The notes: a model not told the origin generated them from the letters alone. A DNA stretch of 64,000 bases from Kondoa malvinella (GCA_039545315.1 BCIM01000001.1:730805-794804), one strand, 5' to 3'; positions 49,037-61,169 are shown, counted from the stretch's first letter. Program-made: numbers and translations.

Positions 49037-50540
49037 TCAAAGCCTCTTCTTCTGGTTGTAGCTGACTTCCTTTTGATGCCATATTCTTGCGGCAACCGTG
49101 TCGATGAACCAAGCTGGAAAATGTCCCAAAAAGCGGAAGAGCAGGGAATATCTATCGTGCTATGAGCGAGATTCACACAAACAGTCAACAATGACATACG
49201 AAGCAAGATAATAGTATGCAGGTGGGCTAGGTCTGAGTACTTGGCTGAGCAGCTTTTCGGCATAGGCATCAGGTTGCATTCCTAAGCGAATGCTTGTCAG
49301 CGCCGATAATCCATGACTCGAGGAAAGTGCCTTACCGCTCTCATCTTGTTTCGCTCTCGTAGCTAACAAGAGACTACTGATTTTCTGCCATACGTGCGCA
49401 TAGAGTGAAGTTTCATCCGCATTCGATCGACGCAATTCCATTGCTTTTCCGCCAATCTGAGTCGAGACGCCGCCAGTCACTGTGAATCAGTTTCGCCCAT
49501 TAATACGCTTAGGTTTGGAGACAGGAGCTCACTTACCTGCTACAGTCACTTTGACACCTAATTCGTGCAATTCACTTCTGAGGGCATCTGAAATAGCATG
49601 TACAGCAGCCTGTACGTAGCTATGAGTACACAGACTTGAGGATCAATACAGATAGCAGCGCACCTTGCTCGATCCATACACCGCTCTGAAGGTGAATGCG
49701 CGAATTCCTGTAGTCGGAATGGCAAACCTTAGCAGACTCAAATCTCCACGGGTAAGATTGCGCGCCTGTGATAGATCCGATATTGACAATCTCTGCTGCA
49801 CGAGGACCAGATGAGGAGTTGGCGGTATGTACGAGCAGCGGAGCGAAAGCTTGTGTGGTTGCGATCAAACCCTGTAAGAAGCTGATCATCAGATCGTGCC
49901 AGAGAGACAGAAGAGAGACAAGGGGACGGTCGACCGTAGAAGTACACCAGAAGAGAAGAGGAATGCAAGGCAGAGGGAAAGGAAGCTCACCCAAACATTG
50001 ACATCGTATAATCTCTTTGCCTGGTCAAGGTCTACATCGAGGAGAGGGCAATTTGTAGCGCCTGAATGATAGAGGGAGGATTTAGCGAGGAAAGCCTGGT
50101 ACTTATCGTGAGCCTACCTGAGCCTGCCTACATTCATTCACATGCATTCAAAACAAGGCGTAATTTGTAGAGGGAAGACGACATACATTGTTGATGAGCA
50201 GATTCAGGCGACCTCCAGTACGGCTTTCCAGCTCGCTCAAGGCAGCTTTGATAGACTCTGGCTTGGTGACATCCAACGCCAGGAGCTATTTACGTCAACA
50301 TGTCAGCTCGATAGCACTGGACACGGAAGGACACGCACTTCGCAGCCAGCCTCAGCTAATCCAGGCATGTTGGCAGTGTTTCGAGCTGTTGCAAACGTCT
50401 TGTAGCCTCGAGAAGCGAGATTGCGCGCGAGCGAATAGCCTATTCCTCCCTCGCTATAGCACGAATCAGCTTTGTTGCTACTGCACACACACGCTATATA
50501 CGCACCTGCATCCTGTGACGAGTGCTACAGGCTGTGACAT
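49037..50540 (-). CDS. AYR1: Ayr1-type short-chain dehydrogenase (1-acyl-DHAP reductase-like)
   Basis: NADPH-dependent SDR of lipid droplets/ER, expected to reduce 1-acyldihydroxyacetone phosphate in ether-lipid and phosphatidate synthesis. MSQPVALVTGCSEGGIGYSL contains the cofactor loop. Then come LLALDVT, NLLINNAGSGATNCPLLDVD (made by a 10-nt micro-exon), AKRLYDVNVWG, EIVNIGSITG, and the YxxxK motif in AVYGSSKAAVHAISDAL. The C-terminus has YSLLFRFLGHFPAWFIDTV. Between SITG and the YxxxK motif a frame change is needed: a 22-nt candidate intron at 49728-49749 solves it, otherwise the copy has a frameshift there. Intron at 49129-49164 is also only 36 nt. Confidence 0.83.
50118..50127 (-). other. 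10-nt micro-exon of AYR1
   Basis: Ten bases flanked by a TAG acceptor (50128-50130) and a GTAGGC donor. Inclusion restores the conserved NNAGSG motif and the frame of the downstream LLDVDLDQAK exon; skipping it or other AG choices break the SDR motif. Confidence 0.7.
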
Positions 50541-50686
50541 GTCTTTGACCAGGTGACGATTCGAGGGAGAGAGTCATGCATCGCTTGGTTCTCAACCATG
50601 ACGCCCCTGCTAGCCATGAGGCCGCCATACACAGGCTAAAGATACCATCCGTGTGACCTCGTATACCCCCCTCTGTTGCAGCAGAG

Positions 50687-53600
50687 ATGCCTTCCAAGAA
50701 GAAGAAAGCAGCTCCAAAAGTGTCTCGACCGATTGGGACAACGTCAACGCCCAAGAAAGTCATACCAGAACCTGAGATTGAAGCAGAGATACTCAATGTT
50801 GCTGATACGCCGGTCGAAGAAGCTGTCAAGTCAAACGAGCCAGTCCTGCAAGAGTATGACCCTGCCGCGATAGAAGAGCAGGAACTACAGGCTCTAGCAG
50901 AGAAGGTCAAACCTGCTGCACATCGTGAAATTACTCGGCTCATCAAAGTTTGTCTCGCTCATGATTTCATAAGAAGGCCTTTGTTTGATGCGTTATGCAG
51001 ATCTATGACTTTGAGAAACGCTTGTCGAAAACACTCCCGCAATTCACTTGGACTACTCTGGATCGTATCCGCAAAACTGGAGGGACCGTCGATCAGCTAG
51101 AGAATGCTGTGCTGGATAAAGTATTGCAGACTGAAGATGCTCCCGCTCCTAGAGTCGTCAAGTCTGAGCCGGAAGAGAAGCAGGTTACCAAAGCTGCTAG
51201 TCTATATGGTGTCCTTGAGCGCTTTGGGTTTGTGGAAGAACGGATCCTCGAGTGCATGCGCAAGATCAGGAACCTCGAGCTAGATGAAGCTGTTGACTGG
51301 GTAAGTGAGACCAGACAGAGTGTTGCTTTTTCTGACGTCAGCGTTAGCTTGTACTGCATTGTCCGGCTGAGGAACTTTCTTTCGAAGGTTCGTGACTTTA
51401 CTCGTAAGCAAGTTTTCTTGCTCACGTGTGCTGTTGGGAACAGCTCGTACACCTGCACTTCTTCAAACAGCAGACTCCCCTCCTGCACCTACTCCAGTGC
51501 CATCTTCACCAATTGTCAAACCCACCAAACCAAAAAAGAAGCCAAAACTTTCTTCTACTTCATCACCTGAAGAATTCCCTCCTCTACCATCACTAGAAGA
51601 CCCAACACAAGCCTATGTCTCTACACAACTCGAACTATACACTCTACGTAGAAAGAAACGCACATCAGCAGAAGAAGATCGCCGGCTGAAATTGGAAGAG
51701 CTAGCTGAGCAAGCAAAGATTGAATACTTGTTTGATCGGAAATTGGCAGATGCGTATGTAAGGGATGGGAAAGCTGAGCTGGAGGAGAATCTGAACCGAG
51801 ATAAAGAAGCGCAGAAAGAGAAAGAAAAGGCGGACGAGCCGGTGCAAGATGACGTCCAAGAGCTGGAAGAAAAGCTTGAAAGGCTCAAAGCAGACGATAA
51901 GCCTGAAGTTTCAGGAAAGAACGAAGAATCAGATGATGAACCCATGTTTGGTGATCTGCTAGATTCGATGCCTGAAACGGAAGTCGGCGAAACGGGCGAA
52001 ACAATCAAAGTCAGAGATATGAAGATTCCCAAACACCTTTCTGGCAAATCAGTCAAAACTGTACTGGAAGAACACGTTCGTCGAAAAGATCGGTTCGCGA
52101 AACCTTCTTTCAAAGTCATTTCGAAATCTCGGGCTGTGCGAGCTGAAGTTACCATCATTTGGGATGGTGGTGCCGAAGATAAATATACGATGATGGATGA
52201 AGCGTGTTATGATCAAGTGCAGGCGTATAATTATGTTGCGACTATGGCCTTGTTTGCGTTAGACGCTTCGAGTGTTGTAGCCAGGCAGTTGCCTGGGCCC
52301 TTTCGGGATCTGTGGTTGGAGCTTGAGGGCGCGAAGAAGTTGGATGTGGAAGCTACGTATAGAGAGTATGTCAAGATGCTGCGTGGACTGGTAGAAGAGC
52401 GTGCTTTGTTGGCTCAGGATACATCTATCGTGAGTCAGCTTCACTCCAGGAACAAACGGCTGAATGTGCTGCAGGACAACAATACCAATGGCTTGCCTGA
52501 GAAGCGTCCGACAGCTACCACAAATGGCCACAGCCGACTGGCTTCAAATGCTCCGGTGGACTCTCGTATACAAGAAGAGTTCTTCAACCGACAAGCTAGA
52601 CCGCTCTACCAAGAGATGCTCGTGAGCATTCTCCACTATTACCAAGCTATAGCTGATGTCTCGCAGGAATATCGTTGCACATTACCGATTGCAGCCTATC
52701 GAGGGAGAATCATGCAGGCCATCGACAACTCTCAGATTCTCATCTTGTGTGGTGAGACGGGTTGGTAAGTCGACTCCTTCAGGAATTGCACGGTCCTGAC
52801 TTTCTCGTAGCGGTAAATCTACACAAGTCCCTAGCTTCATCCTCGAGCAAGAATTGCGACTGGGCAAACCCTGCAAAGTCTTCTGTACCGAAGTAAGCCG
52901 CTCGATCGTGACTTATATAATGCTAACATTTCCGAAGCCACGTCGTATTTCAGCAATCTCTCTTGCCCAGCGTGTCTCGCGAGAGCTTGGCGACAATCCT
53001 GGCACAGTTGGCACCAACCAGTCCCTTGTGGGCTACAACATCCGTCTTGAAGCACGTGTATCAGCTGCGACTCGGCTTGTATATGCTACCACCGGTATAG
53101 TGCTTCGTATGCTCGAAGGCGACCAAAACTTTAGCGAGATCACACACCTCATCATTGACGAGATTCACGAACGAAGTATCGACTCTGACTTCCTTCTCAT
53201 CATCTTGAAGGACCTGTTGCTGGTCAGGAAAGACCTCAAGTAAGCCGTGTCCGTCGTGATCTAGGTCTCGCTAAGTCATGCAAACAGAGTCGTCTTAATG
53301 AGTGCTACGGTCGACGCAGAGAAGCTCAGCCGATATATGAACGATGCTCCGATCATCACTGTACCGGGTCGTACATTCCCCGTCGAAGCTTGCTTCCTCG
53401 AGGATGTAATCGAGATGACGGGCTACAACCTACCGCCAAATGCGGACTCGCAGTACATCGCACACAAGAGAAGTGAGTCAGCTCTTAACTGTGTCCAATC
53501 TGCTGACATCATTCGCAGAAGATGCAATGGACGACGAGGACGAGTCAAATGTCAACAAGAACCCTGCAGCGACACTTGAAGCCTCATATTCGCAACGAAC

Positions 53601-55537
53601 TCGCAAGACCTTGCAGATTCTGGAACAGAATGTCGTCAACTTCGATCTGATTGTATGTCATTTCAGCCCTGTGGTGTGCACCATCTAATCATTACATAGA
53701 TCATGCTACTCGAAGAGATCTGCTCACCTAGGTCGCGCCTGAACAGCCAATACGAGGGCGCTATCCTCATCTTCCTACCTTCACTCGATACCATCCGCCG
53801 GCTGTCCGAGATGCTCAATAATCATCAGACATTTGGCTCACAGTCTTTCGAAATACACCAGCTGCATTCCATGGTTTCTTCAGAGAATCAGGCTCGTGTC
53901 TTCCACATTCCGCCTAAGCATATTCGCAAGATCGTCATTTCAACGAACATAGCTGAGACGTGAGTTGTGTTTGCAAGCATGGATACAAACGCTTACCAGT
54001 ATTTCAGTGGTATTACAATACCTGACTGTGTGGTCGTCATCGACTCCGGAAAGCACAGAGAAATGCGATACGACGAGCGAAGACAAATCTCGCGTCTTGT
54101 CGAAACTTTCATCGCCCGATCTAACGGTATGCAACGAAGAGGGCGAGCTGGCCGTGTGCAAGAAGGTGTCTGCTTTCATCTCTTCACCAAATTCAAATTC
54201 GAGAATCAGATGCTACCGGCGCCTTTACCCGAAATGCTTCGCCTATCGCTGCAAGATCTGGCATTGCGGATCAAGATCCTCACCTGCTTCAATGATCCGA
54301 TCGAGGTCGTTCTGCTTCGAGCTTTCGATCCACCGACTCAAGTAAACATTCAAAAGGCGATACATGCCTTGCAAGAAGCCAAAGCCCTCACAATGAGCGA
54401 AGATATCACGCCTCTCGGCAGACATCTCGTGAAGTTGCCCGTCGATGTACATCTCGGCAAATTGCTTCTCCTTGGCTGCCTCTTTAGATGTATCGAACCA
54501 GGTTTGTGATCTTGTCGTCTCACCAGATCGTCGCTGATGCTCGAACACCAGTATTGACTGTCGCCGCGACGCTTTCTTCTAAATCACCTTTCATCACTCC
54601 GTTTGGTCGAGAGCAGGAAGCAGATACCGTCAAGAGATCTTTCAAGGTCGAGAACTCTGACTTTCTCACCTTTCATCGGGTTCTTGTTGGCTGGCGAGAA
54701 GCGATCGTTGCTGGAAACCACATGTCGTATACTCGCAAGAACTTCATGTCGCATCAGGTATGTCTTTCATTAGGCCTTTGCTGGTCTCTGATCGCGAGCG
54801 TATGTGCAGAATCTGATACAGATAGAAGAGCTGCGGCAGCAATTCTTTGACCTGCTATGTGAAGCTGGTTTCGTTAAGGCATCAAGGGAGGAGCGGTTCA
54901 TTCCAGTCAAGGCTAGAATACGACTTTTACGGACACCAGCGGCAGGCAACACAAACGCTGAAGATCCGAAGCTGCTCATGAGCATAGTCGCAGCATCCAT
55001 GTACCCAAAATTGCTCACGGTCGACTCAATCGGACAATTCCGTACTTTACTCAACAATGCGCCTGCATTCATACATCGTAAGTTTGTGTAATCTATTCTT
55101 TATTCACGCTTATGCTGCTCTTAGCTACCTCAGTCAACTTCACGCCGGGCAGGAAGAGCGACCTAGACGGCGCACAATTCGTGACCTATTTCAACATCAT
55201 GCATTCTAAGAAGCTCTACGTATGGGAATGCGGCTCTGTAGAAGAGAAGGCCATCCTCTTGCTGTGCGGTGACGCGGACGTCAAGCTACCAGCCCAATCC
55301 ATCTCTATTGACCGCAAGATCCGATATTCAGCGACACCCAAAGCTGCAATGGCCATGAAAGTGCTTCGAGGTCATTTCCAGTCTTTGTTTCAGCAACGAA
55401 TGAAGCACCCTCAGCAAGCGCTGCAAGGTGCTGATGCCGAGTGGTGGCAGTTCATCGAAAACTCTTTGAAGTCCGAAGAGGCTGAAGAAGAGAAGCAGCG
55501 TAGAGAGGAAGAGAAACCACGCATGAAAATTAGATGA
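50687..55537 (+). CDS. DExH-box RNA helicase, DHX29-like
   Basis: Large helicase that in other eukaryotes helps 40S ribosomes scan structured mRNAs. The Lys-rich start MPSKKKKAAPKVSRP leads to an N-terminal helical/UBA-like part (YGVLERFGFVEERILECMRK, VDWLVLHCPAEELSFE) and a long acidic coiled region. An RWD-like segment with dsRNA-binding-like sequence precedes the core: GETGCGKSTQVPSF (I), PRRISAISLAQRV (Ia), DEIHERSIDSDF (II), LMSATVDAEK (III), NIAETGITIPDC (V) and QRRGRAGRVQEG (VI). HA2 and OB-fold regions follow to MKIR. About ten introns. The DHX29 assignment rests on the N-terminal layout; DHX57/DHX36-type is the alternative. Confidence 0.88.
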
Positions 55538-55668
55538 GTATATAGACAGCATTGTTGTAGATTTCAAAATGGCATTATAGAGGTTTCCGGCATATGAGAT
55601 AGCCGAAGTCGTGACCCGTCGAGACTTCTAGATTCTGCTTGTCCTGTAACAGCTAACAGGATACCAAC

Positions 55669-56753
55669 ATGTCCGCTATTGCTACTCAGGTGCGCGCAAC
55701 CAATCGCTGGCTCGAGAAGCTTGCTGACTTCGCGACATGGCTTTACAGACCATTGTGAGCTTTGTCGACAGGCAGCGGGAAGTCAAGCTGACACCTTCGG
55801 GCCTTAGCTGCACCCAGCTGTCTCGGACTCCTTGAAAGTTCTTTCCACAACAGTTGGACGAGACAAGACCTACAGAGCAATCCAGTACTTCTCTCGTTTC
55901 CTCGCTTGGTACTTGGCTTCTCGAGGCTACAACAAAGAGCTCGTCGCTCGCTATGCAGCGTTGAAGAGCGTCTTGGGTCAATCACGCAAGCTCATGCGAA
56001 TTGGTAAACCCCTCGAACATATGCAATCTGCCGTCAAGGCTACACAGCTTTCGGATGCTGCGTTGAAGATTACCGCTATTGGTAGACAGCTAGGTTATGC
56101 TGTGTATCTGGTCAATGACATGCTTGTCTGGGTCAGTTGATATGCCGGTCTGCGTTTAGGAGGCGCTGACTGTAGCGATATCCAACCTGACAGGCTCACT
56201 CTGCCAAAGTCAATGTGCTTCAACCTGATACTTACGCTCGTGTGCAACACAATGCTGCGCGCGCCTGGTTGATTGGTATCAGTGAGTTTCCCACTTGCTC
56301 TCCAACGATAAGAGCTGATAGCGCTGCTCAAGCCTTCTCCCTCATATCTGGTGCTTACAAGACCACTCAGCTACGCGCCAAGAATGAACGATTGTACAAG
56401 AGCACCGGCTCGCCAGAGAAGGAAGTTGAGCGTCGGGCTGAACTTCGATCGATCAAGGTGTAGGTCTGGCATCATCGCTTTTCGGCTTCTGCTGATGCAA
56501 CCTGTTCCATTACCTACAGTCAACAGAAAGCAGTCAACCGCCAGATGCTCCAGGACTCGCTTGACTGGATGCTGCCTGGTAACACTCTTGGTTTCGTCAA
56601 CCTGAATGAGGGAGCGCTTGGTCTGATTGGGTACGTTGAAACAGCTGCACACGACCGCCACGCTGACTGCGAGTATGCAGATTCGTCACTTCGATCATGG
56701 GCCTGCAAAGTCAAGCCGCCAATGTATTGGGAGGCAAGGCGAAGAGCGCCTGA
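55669..56753 (+). CDS. PEX11: Peroxisomal membrane elongation factor Pex11
   Basis: Membrane protein that elongates and divides peroxisomes. Splicing gives MSAIATQTILHPAVSDSLKV, then LSTTVGRDKTYRAIQYFSRF, the amphipathic-helix region typical of Pex11. LVNDMLVWAHSAKVN, FSLISGAYKTTQLR, RRAELRSIKV, MLQDSLDWMLPGNTLGFVNL and the C-terminal membrane segment LGLIGFVTSIMGLQSQAANV follow. Six exons, including a 6-nt micro-exon at 55749-55754 that supplies the TI of QTILHP. Confidence 0.93.
55749..55754 (+). other. 6-nt micro-exon of PEX11
   Basis: ACCATT lies between a TACAG acceptor and a GTGAGC donor. It keeps the frame and fills the two residues expected between the first exon and the LHP motif in Pex11 proteins. 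Confidence 0.7.
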
Positions 56754-56944
56754 TCATAGGGATTTGGGTTTATGCTATGTAGTGCAATATCAGGTCGTAT
56801 TATCAGTGTATTCACGCTTCTATGGCGTTCAGTTGAGCGTAATTAACGCGTCCAAGTACGCGTCTTTACCTTGTTTTGAAATTTCATGCTCGACCTTCCA
56901 ACCTCTTCTCACTCTTTTATTCTCTCACTACCACTTTTATCAAC

Positions 56945-59217
56945 ATGCAGACACGCAGCAAGTCAGTTACACCAGCCAAAGGCAAGGGAAAGAAAGCTAC
57001 ACCAGCTTATGCGACGCCTGAATCTACTCCGACCAAGTCTCGCAAAAGAGCTGCCCCTGCCGTGTCTGTTGCTGCCCCTTCGGCGAAAAGACAGAAGTCG
57101 GAAGCTCCCCTTGAAGTAGAAGGCCGTTCATTGAGGAATACACCTGCTAGGAAAGAAGTCAAACCGAAATTGATAGCGACGCCTAGCAAGACTCCTCCGC
57201 GTCGAGGCAGACCTGTCAAAGCTGCAACAGTGCAAGAAGACAGTGAAGCATCAGAAGATGAAGTAGTCTATGCCTTGCGAGGCTCAGCCAAGCGCACTCC
57301 AGCTAAAACGCCTAACAAAGGCAAAGCCGTTGCCAGAATTCCATCACCTCCTCCGAGTCCTCCTCGACGCGTTTCTCCTTCTCCAAGCAGTATATCTTCT
57401 TTGCCTGCTTCTCCTCTACTCGAAGCAGTCGCTTCGACCTCTCGATCATCCTCACCCGAGCCTATCATTTCATCGGCAGTTAAACCAAAGCCTTTCTCTC
57501 AGATAGACGATATCGACACAGAACCTGAATATGAAGCCGAAGAAGAGCTCGTCGCGTCCATGGAAGCAGAAGCGGAACAAACGCCTCCGTCTTCCTATTC
57601 AACCGCTTTGATCAAATCGCTCGTCAACAATACCCTTTCTTGCCTGCATGGCCGCACTCAGCCTTACCTTCCGCTACCTTCCACATCATCCACACTACCT
57701 TCGTACCCCTGTTTGCCTGGCATGAAGACCTACGAAGCCGATCTTCGCGCTACACTAGAGCGAACAGTAAAAGAAGGCGAAGGAAATTGTCTGCTTCTCG
57801 TAGGACCTCGATCAGTAGGCAAGAGTGCGATAGTGGAGAGATCCTTAGACCTCTTGAGCAAGGAGAAGGAGGGTTTCTTGGTTGTCAGGTTGAGCGGGTT
57901 GGTGCAAGTGAGCGACCGGTTGGCTTTGAGGGAGATTGCGAGGCAGCTTTGTCGGGATGCAGAGGGTGTGGATGATGATGGTAGCGCTTTCGTGAGTCTT
58001 TTCTCTTCATCCGTTAGATCTGGCTGACTTTTGGCTTAGACTTCGAATGCGGCAACTTTGGCTTCACTACTAGCTATCCTCGAACCGAGCTCGTCAACTG
58101 CCAGCTATACAGAAGCAGACAACAGCAACAAGCCAATCATCTTTATCCTAGACGAATTTGACCTCTTTGCGCTGCGAGATCAACGGCAAAGCTTCCTCTA
58201 TTGTCTGCTGGATATCGTTCAAAGCAAGCGTAGGAAAGGTGGAATGGCCGTAGTCGGTCTTAGCGCTCGAACAGTGAGTCTGGCTCTTCTGAGCTGAACG
58301 AAGCTGATCTTCTATAGGATTGCATCAATACCCTCGAAAAGCGGGTCAAATCCCGTTGCCAATCTCGCGTACATCAGATCACTCCTCCTTCTACGCTATC
58401 GGACTTTCTGGCCGTTGCATCATGTCGGATGAAAGCCAACCCTGAATTTCTGGAAACCGATAGTTTCACCGCGTCGTGTCTGGCTAAAGAGTGGGATGCG
58501 AATGTCAAAAAGCTCTTGGCGAGTGAGAGTGTGCAGAATATGGCGGACTGTGTTTTCAGCATATCAAAGAGCAAGGCAGAGTTATTGAGCGAGCTGGTGA
58601 GTCTCTTGTTGGCTGCGATGGGCTAAGCTAACACGATCGCGACAGTCGAAAGCCGTTAATAAGATGATGGACAAGTGCATTGAAGAGGAGATGACTCTAC
58701 CTCAGCTCAAATATATCCCGCCAAAGTCGAACAGTAGCATCTTGGCTAGCCTGAGTGGTATGTCTATCCAGATGCTGTGTTTTCGTGATCTGATTGAAAG
58801 CTGTGCCTTACAGATCTCTCATGCGTCGAGCTATCGGTTCTCGTCTCCGCCAAGCACGTCACTAGCGATGGCAATTCCTTCAACCTCGCTATGGCATATG
58901 ATCTCTACAAGCAGCACATCAAGCGCAATTCGCTCGGCAAGCTGACTATCCGCGGATACAACAAGGAGCTTTACGCTAGAGTAAGTTCTCTGCCATCCTT
59001 TCATAGCTTTACTGACTTCGTGTAGGCATTCGAGCGACTCTACTCGGTCGAATTGATCCAAGATGCCGCTACAACGGGGAGAAGCAAGGCTATACTCAGT
59101 GGACCATTCAAGATGTGTAGGCTTGTGCCTTGGTATGAGCAGGTGGACGCTGCTGTGTATGGAAGGAGTGATGCGCCGCAACATCTCAAGAAGTGGTGCA
59201 AGACCTGGACAGAGTAG
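56945..59217 (+). CDS. ORC4: Origin recognition complex subunit 4
   Basis: AAA+ subunit of ORC that marks replication origins. A basic Ser/Pro/Lys-rich N-terminus of about 230 residues (MQTRSKSVTPAKGKGKKATP) precedes the AAA+ core: CLLLVGPRSVGKSAIVERS (Walker A), KPIIFILDEFDLFALRDQR (Walker B), VVGLSARTDCINTLEKRVKS (sensor 1 region with RCQSRVHQI), and the C-terminal winged-helix part KRNSLGKLTIRGYNKELYAR, ending KKWCKTWTE. Introns at about 57992-58039, 58274-58318, 58597-58646, 58758-58813 and 58983-59025. Confidence 0.92.
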
Positions 59218-59290
59218 ATGCAGTGATTGTACAACTGATCGAATGTATTGCAATCCATTGCTGAGCGCTCATATCTATCTCTTTTCCATT

Positions 59291-59295
59291 ATTGG
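59291..59295 (-). promoter_or_regulatory. CCAAT box upstream of HapX (distal)
   Basis: ATTGG on the plus strand, that is CCAAT on the minus strand, about 178 bp before the HapX start. HapX-type proteins work through the CCAAT-binding complex, so autoregulation is possible; the pentamer alone is weak evidence. Confidence 0.35.
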
Positions 59296-59431
59296 CTTTT
59301 GTAGGCTCCTTCACAGGTATAGGCTCAAGTCTGCTTCTGCAGAGAGCAAGCACATTTGCTGAGGAGGCTCTTAGATAGTGAGGACAGCCTACAGAAGCGT
59401 CTCAACGGCCAGACTATGCCGATCAATTCTG

Positions 59432-59436
59432 ATTGG
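59432..59436 (-). promoter_or_regulatory. CCAAT box upstream of HapX (proximal)
   Basis: A second inverted CCAAT about 37 bp before the HapX ATG, so it may lie in the 5' UTR. Same reasoning and limits as for the distal box. Confidence 0.3.
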
Positions 59437-59468
59437 TTTTCGACTTTCTTGAGCTCTTGACACCAAAG

Positions 59469-60972
59469 ATGAGTGCGCCGGCTAGCAAGTGGGAGCTTCC
59501 AGCGCGTAACAAGCCAGGCAGGAAAGCGAATGTAGAGGTGAGACGTATGCCAAACACCGCTTCGAATGCCCGCTGATGAGATTTTGGCTTGACAGAAAAC
59601 GCAGAGCAAGACGACGCAGAGGGCTTTCAGGGAGCGCAGACAGGTGAGCACATGTTGAATTCTTGTATTGGACCTGTGCTGATCACAGGGTGCACTGCAA
59701 TAAGGAAGTGAGTCAACGTGCAGCTGAAAGCAGGTCGAACCTAACATTTCGCAGTATGTGCAAGAACTTGAAGCGAAAGTCAAAGCTGCAGCTCTACAAG
59801 ATGGAGAGAGAGCGCTGGTCTATCAGCAGACTGCGCAAAAGTTCAAGGACGAGAACGATCAGCTCAAGATGCTCGTAGTCATGTTGCGCAATCAGCTCGC
59901 TGCTGCTGTCGCTCAAGGCTTTCAAGTTGGCACTGAGGACGTCACTGAGGGGAAGCGTGGTCTTCCGGATGATGCCCAGCCCGCTGTCGCTGCAAAGAGG
60001 CCAAGATTGGGTCGAGGGAGTTCGTCTAGCGCTGCCTCTGCTTCCACGCCTTCTGCTTCTGGCTCTGCATCTCCTCCTACTCAGATCGTATGCTTCTGAT
60101 CATTTGCCTGGTACACGATACTGATATGCATGTTGCAGCAAACGCAGCTTATGCCTGCACCGCGATTGCCCGCCAATCAACTTGTCACACAACAGCCTCA
60201 GCAGTCAAACCTCACTGAACAGCCCGAGACAGTCGAATCAAGACGCACCGGTACCAGCTGCGGTATCTGCAAAACCAAAGCAGAATGTCTTTTTGCCGAC
60301 ACGGACGAATGCCTCTTGCAAGAAGCTCCGGTTCAAGTGCAGCCTCTTCTTGGTCCTTCTATGATCAGTTCTGCTCCTGTTCCGATTTTACGACGTCGTT
60401 CAGCTGTAAAGACTCCAATCTGGAAATTGACTCCTGCCACTGCTCTACCCGTTTTGACTGAAAGTGGATGCAATGGCAATCCAGCTACCTGTCCAGCTTG
60501 TGCAGACGAGTGAGTCTTTCTCCCAACGCGCTGGCTATACTAATCTATCGTATCTAGTCCTCGAGGTCAGGAATTCTGCTCTGCGCTCTCCTCCTCCGTC
60601 TCTGCAAGCATCAGCGCACCCTGTCCCTGTCCAGCAGATTCAACATGCAAGACTGGACCTGAAGTACCTTTAATAGCCTCACGCGAAACAAGCGACGAAC
60701 GTACTTCTTTTGCTCCCTCGTCCTCACCTGAAAAACAAACCAACTGCGGACAAATTTGGAGCCAACTGAAACAACACCCTAACATTGGTTCAGCGAATTT
60801 ACAATTGTTAGCTGAAGTAGTAGCGAGGAAATCTCATTCGGATGAGGAAGTGAGAGGGGGAGATGAAGCTGATGTTGGGTCGATGACGAGACCGAGGATG
60901 TTGATGGTTCAGGAGAGAGGGATCAGTGAAGCGCTTTCTTTGCTTGATAGAGAGTTTGGCAAGGCAAAATGA
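59469..60972 (+). CDS. hapX: HapX-type iron-responsive bZIP regulator
   Basis: Iron regulator acting with the CCAAT-binding complex. The start MSAPASKWELPARNKPGRKA contains the Hap4-like W.LP.R.KPGRK motif that defines the family. The basic region KTQSKTTQRAFRERRQ passes, through a 3-nt micro-exon (Glu), into the coiled coil YVQELEAKVKAAALQDGERA. Cys-rich regions, the iron-sensing hallmark, follow: CGICKTKAECLFADTDEC, GCNGNPATCPACADDPRG (then QEFC) and CPCPADSTC. The C-terminus has IWSQLKQHPNIGSANLQLLA and ISEALSLLDREFG. Unusually, Ser replaces the almost invariant basic-region Asn. Introns at 59539-59595, 59643-59704, 59708-59754, 60090-60138 and 60512-60557. Confidence 0.88.
59705..59707 (+). 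other. 3-nt micro-exon of HapX
   Basis: GAA sits between an AAG acceptor and a GTGAGT donor. One extra residue between RERRQ and YVQELE is exactly what the fixed bZIP spacing (basic-region Arg to first zipper Leu) demands. Using the earlier CACAG acceptor instead brings an in-frame stop. Confidence 0.6.
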
Positions 60973-61169
60973 TCAGAAGCGGGATGATCAGAACAGAAGA
61001 GGTCCGGCAGAGGTCTGAAAGTACTGATGGTTCAGAAGTGGGGGATCGCCATGCTCTGGGTGATGGGATGCTGTTTATACATTACTGTGCTGCTTCATAA
61101 ATACATGTACTCCTACTGCTCTTCACATCAGACGATCCTTCATAAAGCAGATCAAACCGCTTCTCCGAT

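Noticed and set aside
51613..52158. 181-codon minus-strand Ser-rich ORF
   Set aside because: Shadow of the acidic coiled region of the DHX29-like helicase, which is well supported on the plus strand.
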